A DNA stretch of 64,000 nt, taken from contig NZ_JBLWWF010000002.1 in assembly GCF_048268085.1 (NCBI RefSeq), positions 1-64,000 on the forward strand, given 5' to 3'. Within the stretch, counting starts at the first letter, position 1. The number at the start of each line of letters is the position of its first letter. This DNA is from Neptunicella sp048268085 (GTDB lineage Bacteria; Pseudomonadota; Gammaproteobacteria; Enterobacterales; Alteromonadaceae). A program made the translations under genes and the position numbers. A model generated the notes under the pieces. The model saw only the letters and a program-made list of their open reading frames with translations, did no database searches and was not told where the DNA came from. Below, piece after piece: positions 9,336 through 18,679 of the stretch.

Positions 9336-10301
9336 TCATGCCCGCTGCACGGACGTTATGGGAGTCAGATTGACATTGTTTTTCGGGTGCCCCGATTGAC
9401 TAGACGACGCGCTAGCAGACCAAAGCTGACTATTTGAATCAAACGCCAGAGTGGTTAACTGAATATCGTTTATGTCCTGAAATGAACTCAGCTGCCAATT
9501 TCCGTGGAGTTGAGTAGCCTGTAACTGCAGCAATTGTTGTCCCGTTTGTTCCACACACGCCAGCATTAAACCGCCGCGATACGAGCACATTACCGGACTC
9601 GTAACCCGAGCTGGCGCATTAGCGGTATACCCCTTCAGTGATGAGGACATCAATAACGCGGTGCGTTTACCTGAACGTTGTGTTTGTGGATGAAATGGCG
9701 TTACCGAAATCATCTCGCCATCGGATATCAGTGCATAGGTTTCACCATGCTGATTATCAAACAATGACAATTCAGTAGCGGCCGCAAGCGGTGCTGTACG
9801 TTGCAGTCGATATGGTCCATTAATCTGATCCGCTACCGCAACATAGCCTTGCATTGAAGAAGGTGAACTACCGCTACAGAAGGTAAGAAAAAATTGTTGT
9901 TGTGTTTGGTGTAAGCGCGGATTAGCCGGTTGTGTCTGCCCCAAAAGCAATTGACGTACCGTTTCATCAAGCTTTAACGACGCCGCACTGGCACTTAAAC
10001 TGCCCGCAAATTGATGCAAAATAATATTTTCTGGCTGATTAGGATGGCGACTAACAAGGTGACGATCCAAACCATTAAACCAGACTACCGGTTGCCATTG
10101 CGAGTTATTCAAACGTTGATCAAAAAACAGTGATTCTGGCTGCACAGCTGATGTGGCCAGCGCGGTTGGTAACAAGCTCAGACAGGATGCACCAAGAGCG
10201 GTATTGAGCATAAAGCGTCTACGCTGTGAATTAATTGACTCGGTTGCATTTTGCGCAAGTATATTATTAATACGCGTACTACTGTTGGTACTCGTTTTCA
10301 T
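9336..10301 (-). CDS. Tat-exported protein of unknown function in the ara operon
   Basis: A 321-residue protein I could not assign to a family. The best start is the ATG at 10301; a longer reading adds 25 residues before the signal and lacks a ribosome site. A twin-arginine signal is clear: SQRRRFMLNTALG at residues 25-37, a hydrophobic run, and a cleavage site near ALA-TSA. The mature part is low in charge and rich in short beta-like segments, with repeated openings of the type 'VAVADQINGPYR', which resembles blades of five-bladed propeller glycosidases (GH43/GH130 type). I do not see a full catalytic set. Its place between the HAD phosphatase and galM suggests a role in binding or handling arabinose-containing glycans. 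Confidence 0.65.
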   Translation of the reverse strand: MKTSTNSSTRINNILAQNATESINSQRRRFMLNTALGASCLSLLPTALATSAVQPESLFFDQRLNNSQWQPVVWFNGLDRHLVSRHPNQPENIILHQFAGSLSASAASLKLDETVRQLLLGQTQPANPRLHQTQQQFFLTFCSGSSPSSMQGYVAVADQINGPYRLQRTAPLAAATELSLFDNQHGETYALISDGEMISVTPFHPQTQRSGKRTALLMSSSLKGYTANAPARVTSPVMCSYRGGLMLACVEQTGQQLLQLQATQLHGNWQLSSFQDINDIQLTTLAFDSNSQLWSASASSSQSGHPKNNVNLTPITSVQRA

Positions 10302-10319
10302 GTTATTCACCGAATTAGA

Positions 10320-10403
10320 ACAATTATTATACTTTTGTATTACAATTGCACTGGCGATCGCAAGTGCTAAATGCAAATAAGTTAAGGTAAAAGTAATAAT
10401 TGT
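10320..10403. promoter_or_regulatory. Palindrome-rich intergenic region inside the ara operon
   Basis: The 109-bp gap before the Tat-exported gene holds nested symmetry. A 10-bp inverted repeat, ACAATTATTA (10320-10329) and TAATAATTGT (10394-10403), encloses TTGT-ATT-ACAA (10335-10345) and a 20-nt near-palindrome (10348-10367) centred on GCGATCGC. It could be an internal promoter/operator, or the 20-mer could fold in mRNA and set relative expression of the downstream genes. Confidence 0.35.
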
Positions 10404-10410
10404 AAATAGA

Positions 10411-11019
10411 TTACTTCAGGAGACGGGATAACCCTTCCATCTGTATCTGGCCGTTTTGTACCAAAATACAATCCATTCCAGCTCGGGTTGCCGCTTCAAA
10501 ACCGATTTGGGTATCTTCAAACACCACACAGTGCTGTGGTTCTATGCCCATATTACGCGCTACTGTCAGGAAGGTTTCCGGATGAGGTTTGCCATGTGTC
10601 ACATCTGTGGCGGTTACCAGCGTTTCGACCATGGATAATAGTCCGGTATCTTGCAGCATTTGTTCTGCATGCGGACGCTCAGCGCCAGTACCGATACCCA
10701 TTTTAAGCTTGCCCTGATAGTGTTTAAGCACATTTACGGTTTCTTCAATAATGACGGGAGACTCACCCATCGCCAGCCAGAAATCTCGCTTATGTAACGC
10801 CACCTCATCGGGATCATGCTCTTTTTGATATTTGTCATTCAGAATTTCGACTGTTTTACGGGTCGGAATGCCCCCCAAACCATGCATATAATCAACATCA
10901 AACGGGTAATTAAAGGTCTCACAGGTTTGTTGCCAGGCGCGCAAATGCGATCCCATGGAATCAATCAAAGTCCCGTCCATATCAAATACGATCCCCTGAT
11001 ACTTACTAAGATCCAACAT
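10411..11019 (-). CDS. HAD-family sugar phosphatase (YqaB/beta-phosphoglucomutase-like)
   Basis: A 202-residue HAD hydrolase with a small helical cap. The nucleophile motif is FDMDGTLIDS (Asp12 and Asp14 in VFDMDGT), the Ser/Thr motif lies in VTATDVT, the Lys in HGKPHPETF, and the acidic pair in VVFEDTQIGFEAA. It resembles E. coli YqaB (fructose-1-phosphatase and 6-phosphogluconate phosphatase) and beta-phosphoglucomutases. GGAG precedes the ATG. Lying in the ara operon, it may clear dead-end sugar phosphates that build up during arabinose use; that is inference. Confidence 0.82.
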   Translation of the reverse strand: MLDLSKYQGIVFDMDGTLIDSMGSHLRAWQQTCETFNYPFDVDYMHGLGGIPTRKTVEILNDKYQKEHDPDEVALHKRDFWLAMGESPVIIEETVNVLKHYQGKLKMGIGTGAERPHAEQMLQDTGLLSMVETLVTATDVTHGKPHPETFLTVARNMGIEPQHCVVFEDTQIGFEAATRAGMDCILVQNGQIQMEGLSRLLK

Positions 11020-11093
11020 TCAGAAAAACTCCAAAACAAATAAAAACTGGAAATGCATCACAGGATAGCACTGTTGATTGATGACGGTATACA

Positions 11094-11117
11094 GCGACAA
11101 CCTTTTACGGTTGCCGC
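11094..11117 (-). terminator. Intergenic hairpin between araA and the HAD gene
   Basis: GCGGCAACC and GGTTGTCGC (as read on -) pair with one G-U around a 6-nt loop just after the araA stop. No T-run follows, so it more likely tunes mRNA levels (partial termination or end protection) than ends the transcript. Confidence 0.35.
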
Positions 11118-11125
11118 TAAAGGCG

Positions 11126-12631
11126 CTATAGCCCTCGACTTAGATGATAATATGCTGCGTTTTGACGTAATTCATTTTTGAATGTACGGATGTTGGTATT
11201 TTCATCAATAACGACAGTTTCAACACCGGCCATTTCGGCGAAGTCCATCACCATATCCGTCGTTACCGCCTGACTATAAACATTATGGTGCGCTCCACCC
11301 GCATGGATCCATGCAGCTGCAGAAGTCGCTAGATTGGGCTTAGGTTCCCATAAGGCAGATGCTACCGGTAAATGTGGCAGATCAGCCGGAGGAGCAACCG
11401 TATCTACTTCAGCGATTAAAATTCTGAAACGGTTACCCATATCAATGGGCGATACGTTAATCGCTGGTCCCGGTGCCGCAGTAAATAACAGGCGCGCCAC
11501 ATCACATTTGACCCCGATAGTATGACGATGTACTTCCAGACTCGGTTTTTTAGCCGCAATCGACGGACAAATTTCCAGCATATGCGCGCCAAGTACCTGG
11601 TCAGCAGGCTCCTGAAGGTTATAGGTGTAGTCTTCCATAAAGGAACTACCGCCCTTGCGCCCCTGTCCCATCACTTTCATGATGCGCAGCATCGCTGATG
11701 TTTTCCAGTCACCTTCACCGCCATAACCGTAACCTTGTGACATTAAACGCTGGGTCGCTAAACCCGGTAATCCGGTCAGACCGTATAAATCTTCAAAGCA
11801 GTTGGTGAAAGCTTTAAAATTACCTTGCTCTAAAAACTGGCGCATACCCAGTTCCAGTTTGGCTTCATTAACCAGCATTTGGCGTAATGTACTGTCTTTG
11901 AGCGTTTCATCAGACACCACATAATCCTGGGTATACAAATCCAGTTGGGCTTTGGCATCGGCATCGGACACTTGATTAACCACTTCGACAAGCGCACCGA
12001 CTCCAAACCCATGTACTTCGTAGCCGAACTGAATTTGCGCCGCTACTTTATCGCCTTCGGTTACCGCAACCTGGCGCATATTATCGCCAAAGCGCGCGAC
12101 TTTAAGGGTTTGGCTTTCAGCCCAGCCTAACGCTGCACGACACCAGTCATCAATCTGGCTTTGCACTTCCGGTTTTTGCCAGTGCCCCACCACCACTTTG
12201 CGTTCGATACGCATACGGGTACCGATAAAGCCAAACTCACGACAACCATGAGCACTCTGGTGAGTATTCATGTAATTCATATCGATCTCTGACCAAGGCA
12301 GTTTGGCATTAAACTGGGTGTGCAAGTGCATGAACGGTTTACGCAATTCATTTAAGCCGGCAATCCACATCTTGGCGGGAGAAAAAGTGTGCATCCACAG
12401 AATCAATCCCACACAATTTTCATCCGAGTTTGCCTGCTGACAAACACGATGGATTTCCTGTGGACTTTTAACCGTAGGCTTACACACTATATTCAACGGA
12501 AACTGGGCGGATTGATTAAAGCCGGCAACAATTGCCTGGCTGTCATCTGCAACGGTAGCCAGTACCTTGGGTCCATACAGATCTTGTGATCCGGTAACAA
12601 ACCAAACTTCTTTATTGGCGACTTTATTCAT
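11126..12631 (-). CDS. araA: L-arabinose isomerase
   Basis: A 501-residue enzyme that converts L-arabinose to L-ribulose, the first cytoplasmic step of the pathway. It matches AraA along its whole length: N-terminal VWFVTGSQDLYG, the WMHTFSPAKMW segment, the GGEGDWKTSAMLR segment with an active-site Glu, and C-terminal HAGGAHH with a metal-binding His. Length equals the E. coli enzyme. AGAGGAA stands before the ATG. It lies 88 bp after araD in the operon araB-araD-araA. Confidence 0.98.
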   Translation of the reverse strand: MNKVANKEVWFVTGSQDLYGPKVLATVADDSQAIVAGFNQSAQFPLNIVCKPTVKSPQEIHRVCQQANSDENCVGLILWMHTFSPAKMWIAGLNELRKPFMHLHTQFNAKLPWSEIDMNYMNTHQSAHGCREFGFIGTRMRIERKVVVGHWQKPEVQSQIDDWCRAALGWAESQTLKVARFGDNMRQVAVTEGDKVAAQIQFGYEVHGFGVGALVEVVNQVSDADAKAQLDLYTQDYVVSDETLKDSTLRQMLVNEAKLELGMRQFLEQGNFKAFTNCFEDLYGLTGLPGLATQRLMSQGYGYGGEGDWKTSAMLRIMKVMGQGRKGGSSFMEDYTYNLQEPADQVLGAHMLEICPSIAAKKPSLEVHRHTIGVKCDVARLLFTAAPGPAINVSPIDMGNRFRILIAEVDTVAPPADLPHLPVASALWEPKPNLATSAAAWIHAGGAHHNVYSQAVTTDMVMDFAEMAGVETVVIDENTNIRTFKNELRQNAAYYHLSRGL

Positions 12632-12719
12632 AAATTCCTCTTAAACTTTTGGTAGTAACGGCAATATTGTTATCACCTTTGCAATTTTTAACTAGTTCAA
12701 CTCTGTTGCTGACTGATGC

Positions 12720-13418
12720 TTAGGATGATGTCTGACCATAGTAGGCATTTTTGCCATGTTTACGTAGATAATGCTTGTCGACTAGCCCTTGCTTTAAAGG
12801 TTTGACCGAAGGAGCCAGGGTTCGCGTCAAATAAGCCATTTTGGCAATTTCTTCTAATAATACGGCGTGATAAACCGACTTGGCCGCATCTTTACCCCAG
12901 GTAAAGGGCGCGTGGCCGGCGACAATAATCATCGGTGACTCGTCCGGGGAGCGGGTAGCAAAACATTCAACAATCTGCGCCCCGGTTTCATCTTCATAAT
13001 CTTTGGCGATACGTTCGTCACTCATCACTGGCGCACAGGGGATTTCGCCGTAAACATAATCGGCGTGGGTCGTTCCATAACAGGGGATTGGTTGTTGCGC
13101 CTGTGCCCATGCGGTGGCATAGGTTGAGTGGGTATGAGTAATACCACCAATGTCACCCCATTCACGATATAGATATGTATGGGTTTTGGTATCCGATGAA
13201 GGGTTAAAGCGCCCTTCTACAATGTTGTTGTTCATATCAACAATCACGATATCATCGGCTTTTAAATCTGCATAAGGCACGCCACTGGGTTTAATGGCGA
13301 CAACGCCTTGCTGACGGTCAACCTGAGAGACATTACCAAAGGTATAAGTCACCAGATTGCGATGTTCCAGCTCCATATTGGCTTCATACACCTGACGTTT
13401 TAATTCTTTGTAACTCAT
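12720..13418 (-). CDS. araD: L-ribulose-5-phosphate 4-epimerase
   Basis: A 232-residue class II aldolase-fold epimerase that converts L-ribulose-5-phosphate to D-xylulose-5-phosphate, which enters the pentose phosphate pathway. Visible features are the GNVSQVD segment near residue 28, the metal-binding His pair in GITHTHSTYATAW, and a further His in HAPFTWG. The start codon overlaps the araB stop (ATGA), with GGAGGTGCC as ribosome site inside araB, so the two are translationally coupled. Confidence 0.97.
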   Translation of the reverse strand: MSYKELKRQVYEANMELEHRNLVTYTFGNVSQVDRQQGVVAIKPSGVPYADLKADDIVIVDMNNNIVEGRFNPSSDTKTHTYLYREWGDIGGITHTHSTYATAWAQAQQPIPCYGTTHADYVYGEIPCAPVMSDERIAKDYEDETGAQIVECFATRSPDESPMIIVAGHAPFTWGKDAAKSVYHAVLLEEIAKMAYLTRTLAPSVKPLKQGLVDKHYLRKHGKNAYYGQTSS

Positions 13419-15082
13419 ACGGCACCTCCGTTGACATAATCTCCCAAGGATAGGTAACGCTTATACAAGCTATCATATAGCGCGGCATGCTCAGGATTTG
13501 GCAAGTACGTTTTATATACCGGTGACGCCATCACTGCTTGAGCCTCGGCCACAGTGGCATGTGCACCACCAACAACAGCCGCAAAAATGGCTGCGCCCAA
13601 GGCGCAACTTTGTTCACTTTCGAGCACGTCAATGGGGCAATTCCACACATCGGCACAGGTTTGCATAACAAAATCGGATTTTTTCGAAATACCGCCAATC
13701 ACCACTACCGACTCAACCGGCACACCTTCATCTCGAAAACGTTCGGTAATGGCTCTTGAGCCAAAGGCGGTCGCCTCTACTAGTGCCCGAAAAATATGCG
13801 GCGCTTCGCTGCCCATTTTCAAACCACTGATGGCCATACTGACTGACTGGTCGGCATCTGGAGTACGACGTCCATTAACCCAATCTAATGCCGTAATTCG
13901 ACTGCTGCCTACCGGCACGGCTTGGGCTGCGTAGGAAAGCTCAACTAAGATACGTTGTTCAATTTGCTCAACCAGCTGATTGGTTGATGACGGATCCTGC
14001 GATGCTATTGACGGCAATACCTGTTGCACTGGCCACATCAATACATTTTTAAACCAGGCGTACAGATCACCAAATGCCGATTGTCCTGCTTCTAGTCCAA
14101 TCATGCCGGGTAGTACCGAACCATCAACCTGACCGCAAATTCCTTTCACACAACGCTCACCAAGCTGCTGTTTGGAGGTAACGGTAATATCACAGGTCGA
14201 TGTCCCCATTACCTTGGTTAATACGCCAGGTTTAACACTGGCGGCGACTGCTCCCATATGACAATCAAAAGCACCGTAGCCGACCGGGATACCGGTGGGC
14301 AATCCCAGACGTTTCGCCCAATCCGCAGTAAGTTGTCCGGCAACCTGATCTGCAGGTTGAGTGTTTGGATTCAAGGTATCGACCAAGCCGTCCAGTAACG
14401 GATCAATACTGGTAAAGAAACTATTAGGCGGAAAACCGTCCCATTCGGCATTCCACATTTGCTTGTGTCCCGCGGCACAGCGACCCATCACAAATTTATC
14501 CGGATGGGTGGTGGCGGTTAATTCGGCGGTCAGCCAGTCACAGTGTTCTACCCAGGAATAGGCAGCATCACGTACCTCTGGATCTTGCCTGAGTACGTGC
14601 AATGCTTTGGCCCAATACCATTCAGAGGAATAAATACCGCCCATGTGTTTAAGATAGTTAACCGATGCCGCATTGGCAGCGGCGGTAATTTCAGCGGCTT
14701 CTTTTATCGCAGTGTGGTCTTTCCATAGCACAAACATGGCGTTGGGATTGTCACTAAATTCCGGCGTTAACGCTAAAGGGTTGCCCTGCTCATTAACCGC
14801 GACTGGGGTTGAGCCAGTAGTATCGATACTGATACCGACTACGTTGTCGGCGCTACCTGCCGGCGCGTTTTGCCATAAACCGGTCAATACCAGTTGCAAA
14901 CTATCCAGATAATCCTGCGGGTGTTGTCTGAACTGGTCCTTGCCAGGTTGACAATACAAGCCTTCAGTCCACCTTGGATACAACACCAGATGACTGGCAA
15001 CTTCCTGCCCGGTGGCGGTATCAACCAGCAATGCCCTGACGGAGTCAGTACCATAGTCGAGACCAAGTGCATAACGCGACAT
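13415..15082 (-). CDS. araB: Ribulokinase
   Basis: A 555-residue FGGY-family kinase that phosphorylates L-ribulose. I start it at the ATG at 15082 (MSRYALGLDYGTDSVRALL); a longer in-frame reading adds ten residues with no family match. The phosphate-binding DYGTDSVR loop is at residues 9-16, and the C-terminal ATP-binding part includes VVIGGISKKSDFVMQ and CALGAAIFAAV. It is the promoter-proximal gene of the ara operon. No araC- or araR-like regulator is present within the window, so control must come from elsewhere. Confidence 0.97.
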   Translation of the reverse strand: MSRYALGLDYGTDSVRALLVDTATGQEVASHLVLYPRWTEGLYCQPGKDQFRQHPQDYLDSLQLVLTGLWQNAPAGSADNVVGISIDTTGSTPVAVNEQGNPLALTPEFSDNPNAMFVLWKDHTAIKEAAEITAAANAASVNYLKHMGGIYSSEWYWAKALHVLRQDPEVRDAAYSWVEHCDWLTAELTATTHPDKFVMGRCAAGHKQMWNAEWDGFPPNSFFTSIDPLLDGLVDTLNPNTQPADQVAGQLTADWAKRLGLPTGIPVGYGAFDCHMGAVAASVKPGVLTKVMGTSTCDITVTSKQQLGERCVKGICGQVDGSVLPGMIGLEAGQSAFGDLYAWFKNVLMWPVQQVLPSIASQDPSSTNQLVEQIEQRILVELSYAAQAVPVGSSRITALDWVNGRRTPDADQSVSMAISGLKMGSEAPHIFRALVEATAFGSRAITERFRDEGVPVESVVVIGGISKKSDFVMQTCADVWNCPIDVLESEQSCALGAAIFAAVVGGAHATVAEAQAVMASPVYKTYLPNPEHAALYDSLYKRYLSLGDYVNGGAV

Positions 15083-15461
15083 ACAAAACCTTTTTAAATT
15101 TTTACTTAGCAATAAGTATTCTTAAAATCTATTTGTATGATAATATCAATATTAAGAAATTGTAAAGAATTTATAGCAATATTCTTAAGTCTAACCGCTG
15201 CTATGACCTATCAATATAGAACAAGTTAGATCCCTTAATTTTATTGGACTATTAACCGTAAAATGGAGTTTTTAGCGGGCGGATTAGCGAACACTTAGCT
15301 CAGACAAACGACACACCTTGTTAATTTTATATTACAAAACAGCAAGGCAATGTCATATCAGTCTTAACATGATGAGGTATCACAGGCGGCAGACACGTTG
15401 ACTGGAGTGATGCGTCCTTTGCATAACCACGTGATTCAGCTGGCCAGAGTATTGGCATTTT
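15083..15461. promoter_or_regulatory. Intergenic region carrying the araB promoter
   Basis: A 379-bp AT-rich gap between divergent araB and the DnaJ-related gene. The heptamer TTCTTAA appears twice forward (15119-15125 and 15182-15188) and once inverted (15152-15158), spaced about 30 nt apart, near three turns of helix. These are candidate regulator sites for the ara operon. I see no gene or RNA in the rest. Confidence 0.4.
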
Positions 15462-16097
15462 ATGTCTATATCTCATACCCTTACGTACATGAGTCAAGCC
15501 CATCTACATAAACATCAATTAAAGCGATATTTGCAAGATATTCTGCCCCTGTATCCTGACGGTATTTCGGAATATGACTTGTTGCAAAGGCTGAAAAAAC
15601 CGCCTTATGCATTTTATAACGACAACTTGCTCGCCGATCCATTAATGATGTTTCAGACCCACTTTTTATTGTTTAACGTCCTTTATCAATTAAGAGATGA
15701 GTGGATAGAAGCACAACATGCTGAGCTGGACATTCATTGTTCCGCGATAAAAATGCGCCCGTGGCAGCAAGGAAGCTATGGATTGCAGCAACAGGACAAA
15801 CTGCGTGAATATTATCTAAATTGGGATAATTTTACCGATACCGATCAACAAGAGGTAGAAACGTTATTAGATACCTTTTGGGCCAAACTAGGTAAGATTC
15901 CAGCCAACGATCTGGTAGCGCATATCAGTGTCGAGGACGCCATGCAAATACTGGAATTAGCTGAGCTCACCTCCCCTTCTGCGTTAAAACAACAATATCG
16001 ACGTTTACTTCATCAACATCATCCGGATAAAGGTGGTGAAACCGGCTATACGCAAAAACTGCAACAGGCTTACCAGTGTTTAAAATACCAGTTTTAA
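15462..16097 (+). CDS. DnaJ-related protein with C-terminal J domain
   Basis: A 211-residue cytoplasmic protein. Residues 15-140 match the 'DNA-J related' N-terminal domain of marine gammaproteobacteria, with helical segments and a WQQGSYGLQQ stretch. Residues about 155-211 form a J domain with the Hsp70-stimulating HPD motif at 187-189 (HHPDKGG). The J domain is at the C-terminus, unlike classical DnaJ. It is probably a co-chaperone directing DnaK to specific clients; no client is evident. It converges with the MFS gene with 8 bp between stop codons. Confidence 0.85.
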   Translation: MSISHTLTYMSQAHLHKHQLKRYLQDILPLYPDGISEYDLLQRLKKPPYAFYNDNLLADPLMMFQTHFLLFNVLYQLRDEWIEAQHAELDIHCSAIKMRPWQQGSYGLQQQDKLREYYLNWDNFTDTDQQEVETLLDTFWAKLGKIPANDLVAHISVEDAMQILELAELTSPSALKQQYRRLLHQHHPDKGGETGYTQKLQQAYQCLKYQF

Positions 16098-16105
16098 CGG
16101 GCAAC

Positions 16106-17722
16106 CTAGAGCAGTTTACCTTTACTGGCAAACTCGGCTTGAATATCTTCCAGTCGTCTCCCCCGGGTATCAATTCCACTTTTAAGTAAAACCACGGCAA
16201 AAAACAACAGAGGTAGTGCGATTAAGAGTGCAGAGAAAGACAAACTATTAAAGATCCCCATAATGCCCAATATCGCCCCCATTATTCCGCCAAATTTAGA
16301 ACTTGCTGCCACAATTCCGGTGCCAGAACCACGTAAATGCACCGGATAGATTTCCGCCGCATAAGGGATTAGCATGGCAATAACGCCACTGGAACTGACC
16401 AACAAACACGCGGTAGCAACAATAATAGTACTGCTAGACACCATCCCGAATAATTCAAATAGCCAATACAGCATTAGGCTGGCGGCGGTCATCCCAACAA
16501 ATAACACCAGGGTTTTTACACTACTCCAGTGGTGATACAACCACACCACGGCCAAAATACCCGGCAAAGCCAATAATCCGGATTGCGCCAACAGTACATT
16601 AGTGGTTTCGGCACTCATGCCCATATCGCGTAAATTAGTCGGTAACCACAATAAAAAGCCAAAATTAACTACGCCCCACACGAGTCCGATACCAAGTAAA
16701 GCGACGGTGATATTGGCATAGATGCCTTTGATGGAATGTAAAAAGCCACTGTTATCAACGGCTTGTTCTGGCTCTGTGATCTGATCTTCGCTATCCACTT
16801 CACCGTTATACTGCGCCAGTATCGCCCGCGCCTCTTTACGTAAACCGGCATTGGCTAAAAAACGGGGGGATTCGGGGATATAACGGTTAAGAACAATAAC
16901 CGCAATACCGGTAGGTAAACCTAACATCCATAAAATACGCCAGCTAAATAGTGGTTCCAAAATGGCGGCGGCTCCCGAGGCTAATAGATAGCCGGCAGCG
17001 GTACCCACGCCCCCTAACGCCACTAGCAACCAACCACGATGACGGGCAGGGATCATTTCAGCCATTAAGGTAAAGGTAATAGGCAACAGCCCCCCCGCGG
17101 ACAATCCCATCAAAAAGCACATGACCAGATTCCACTCAAAACTTGGCATCGCACCACAAATGGATGTACCGATAAACATCAACGCCGATAATAAAATAGC
17201 GGCACGGCGACCTAACATATCCGCCATACGGCCCCATAATATGGAACCAAGCATCGTGCCGGTTAACGCGATTAACGCCAGTGTTCCCACTGTTTCAGAG
17301 TCTATTTGATACTCATTGACCATCCCGGGCATCACAAAACCAAGTGTGGCCGGTTTCATCACATCCACAACAACCGCCACCAATAAGGCAAACACCAGTT
17401 TGCAGTGTTCCCAATTCAGCGGGCTATGATCCGCAACATGAAAATGTATCGCGGCAGTACAGTTATTTTGGCGTAACAATGCTAATCTCGGCATCATTCC
17501 ATAGCAGGCAAAAATTAATCCCATCGGGATCAATGCCATTCCCACCAGCATGGTATTACCCATCGGCATACCCACCATCCGGTAGCCCATATGCGAGGCA
17601 TGCACAAACATCGGAATATGCGATAACACGCCCAAGGTAATAAACACACATCCCATCCAGAACGCTAGGGGATGATGAAATGAATAACTTTTAACCTGCA
17701 CTAAATATTTATCCTGAAACAA
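16106..17722 (-). CDS. MFS transporter (sugar/organic-acid porter type)
   Basis: A 538-residue membrane protein with about 12 transmembrane segments. Major-facilitator signatures are visible: GRMADMLGRRAAIL after TM2-3, a second RxGRR-like loop region, PESPRFLANAGLRKEARAIL before the central loop, and EIYPVHLRGSG after TM10, as in sugar-porter and aromatic-acid/niacin transporter families. The reading opens at a TTG at 17722 preceded at 10 nt by AGGGGA; a slightly later start is possible. It lies just outside the ara operon in the same direction but across a divergent gene, so calling it an arabinose importer is not justified. Substrate unknown. Confidence 0.85.
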   Translation of the reverse strand: MFQDKYLVQVKSYSFHHPLAFWMGCVFITLGVLSHIPMFVHASHMGYRMVGMPMGNTMLVGMALIPMGLIFACYGMMPRLALLRQNNCTAAIHFHVADHSPLNWEHCKLVFALLVAVVVDVMKPATLGFVMPGMVNEYQIDSETVGTLALIALTGTMLGSILWGRMADMLGRRAAILLSALMFIGTSICGAMPSFEWNLVMCFLMGLSAGGLLPITFTLMAEMIPARHRGWLLVALGGVGTAAGYLLASGAAAILEPLFSWRILWMLGLPTGIAVIVLNRYIPESPRFLANAGLRKEARAILAQYNGEVDSEDQITEPEQAVDNSGFLHSIKGIYANITVALLGIGLVWGVVNFGFLLWLPTNLRDMGMSAETTNVLLAQSGLLALPGILAVVWLYHHWSSVKTLVLFVGMTAASLMLYWLFELFGMVSSSTIIVATACLLVSSSGVIAMLIPYAAEIYPVHLRGSGTGIVAASSKFGGIMGAILGIMGIFNSLSFSALLIALPLLFFAVVLLKSGIDTRGRRLEDIQAEFASKGKLL

Positions 17723-17914
17723 CTTGATTCAATCCCCTATTGAACCTAATTACAGTGGAATTGACCAGTATCAAACGCTTATATATTAAAAAATCATGCG
17801 GTTATCTGAATAAAGCTTGGGATAGATCAATGTAGAAAAATGAAATGGAAGGAATATTCCCGCTATTTGTATTGAAAATAGCCCTTCCTGACTAACCGAG
17901 CACAACTCACGTCG

Positions 17915-18679
17915 TTATTTAGTATTTTTAAATCGCAATACAAAACGGCTGGTCATACCGCCGGGGATATCCCATATCTTTTTCGATTTATCGTCGGTGT
18001 TGTTTTGCAATATGGATAATTCACCGTCCAGAGTAAAACCGGCGTCAGCCATTTGGCTTTTCACGATGGCCGGATCAATTCGATGCAACGTACCGCCAAC
18101 ACTGCTGGGCGCACCTGCCATGGCTTCATGATCGACAATACCAATAATCCCGCCGGGTTTTAAAAATTGTCTAAATTTGGCCAATACTTTAGTGACGTTG
18201 ATCTTCTCGGCTTCGCTCATAACATAAAAAAAGTCGTGATAGCCCAGAATAAGGAAAATGGTATCAACGCTATTTTCTTCCAGTTCAAGGTTATTCAGCG
18301 AAACATCCATGCGCACGGTGTTGGCGAGTCGGTCTCCATCACCTAAGCGTTTGGACAGGCTTTCACCATAGTATTTCAGAAAATGCTTATCATTATGGAT
18401 AATCACTTTGCCCTGCTCACCAACGACACGGGACAATATTTCCGAGTAATAACCGCTACCTGCCAGCACATCCAGCACTGTGGTACCCGGTTGCACATTG
18501 AAAAAGTTGATAATTTGCTCTGGCTGGCGTTTAGCATCCTTAACCCGATCCGCGTCAGGCCGATCAGGATTTTCAACCGCTGACTTGATGACCTGTTGGG
18601 TTGATGGATTGGCATGACCGATAGCGGAGAGTGACAGCAAACTTATTGCCAATAGCGTTTTTGCAGTTAGATATTTCAT
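17915..18679 (-). CDS. Exported class I SAM-dependent methyltransferase-like protein
   Basis: A 254-residue protein with a clear signal peptide (residues 1-23, ending IGHA) and GAGGGA before the ATG. The mature part is a Rossmann-type methyltransferase: motif I VLDVLAGSGYYSE at about residue 68, a later acidic segment, and GGIIGIVDHEAMAG. Methyltransferases of this kind with export signals occur in several Proteobacteria, but SAM is not known to be plentiful in the periplasm, so the role is unclear. It may use another ligand or act before export. It stands alone between non-coding gaps. Confidence 0.8.
   Translation of the reverse strand: MKYLTAKTLLAISLLSLSAIGHANPSTQQVIKSAVENPDRPDADRVKDAKRQPEQIINFFNVQPGTTVLDVLAGSGYYSEILSRVVGEQGKVIIHNDKHFLKYYGESLSKRLGDGDRLANTVRMDVSLNNLELEENSVDTIFLILGYHDFFYVMSEAEKINVTKVLAKFRQFLKPGGIIGIVDHEAMAGAPSSVGGTLHRIDPAIVKSQMADAGFTLDGELSILQNNTDDKSKKIWDIPGGMTSRFVLRFKNTK

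Noticed and set aside
16106..17722. MFS protein as the L-arabinose importer
   Set aside because: It is separated from the ara operon by an unrelated divergent gene, and its motifs are shared by sugar and aromatic-acid porters, so substrate cannot be claimed.
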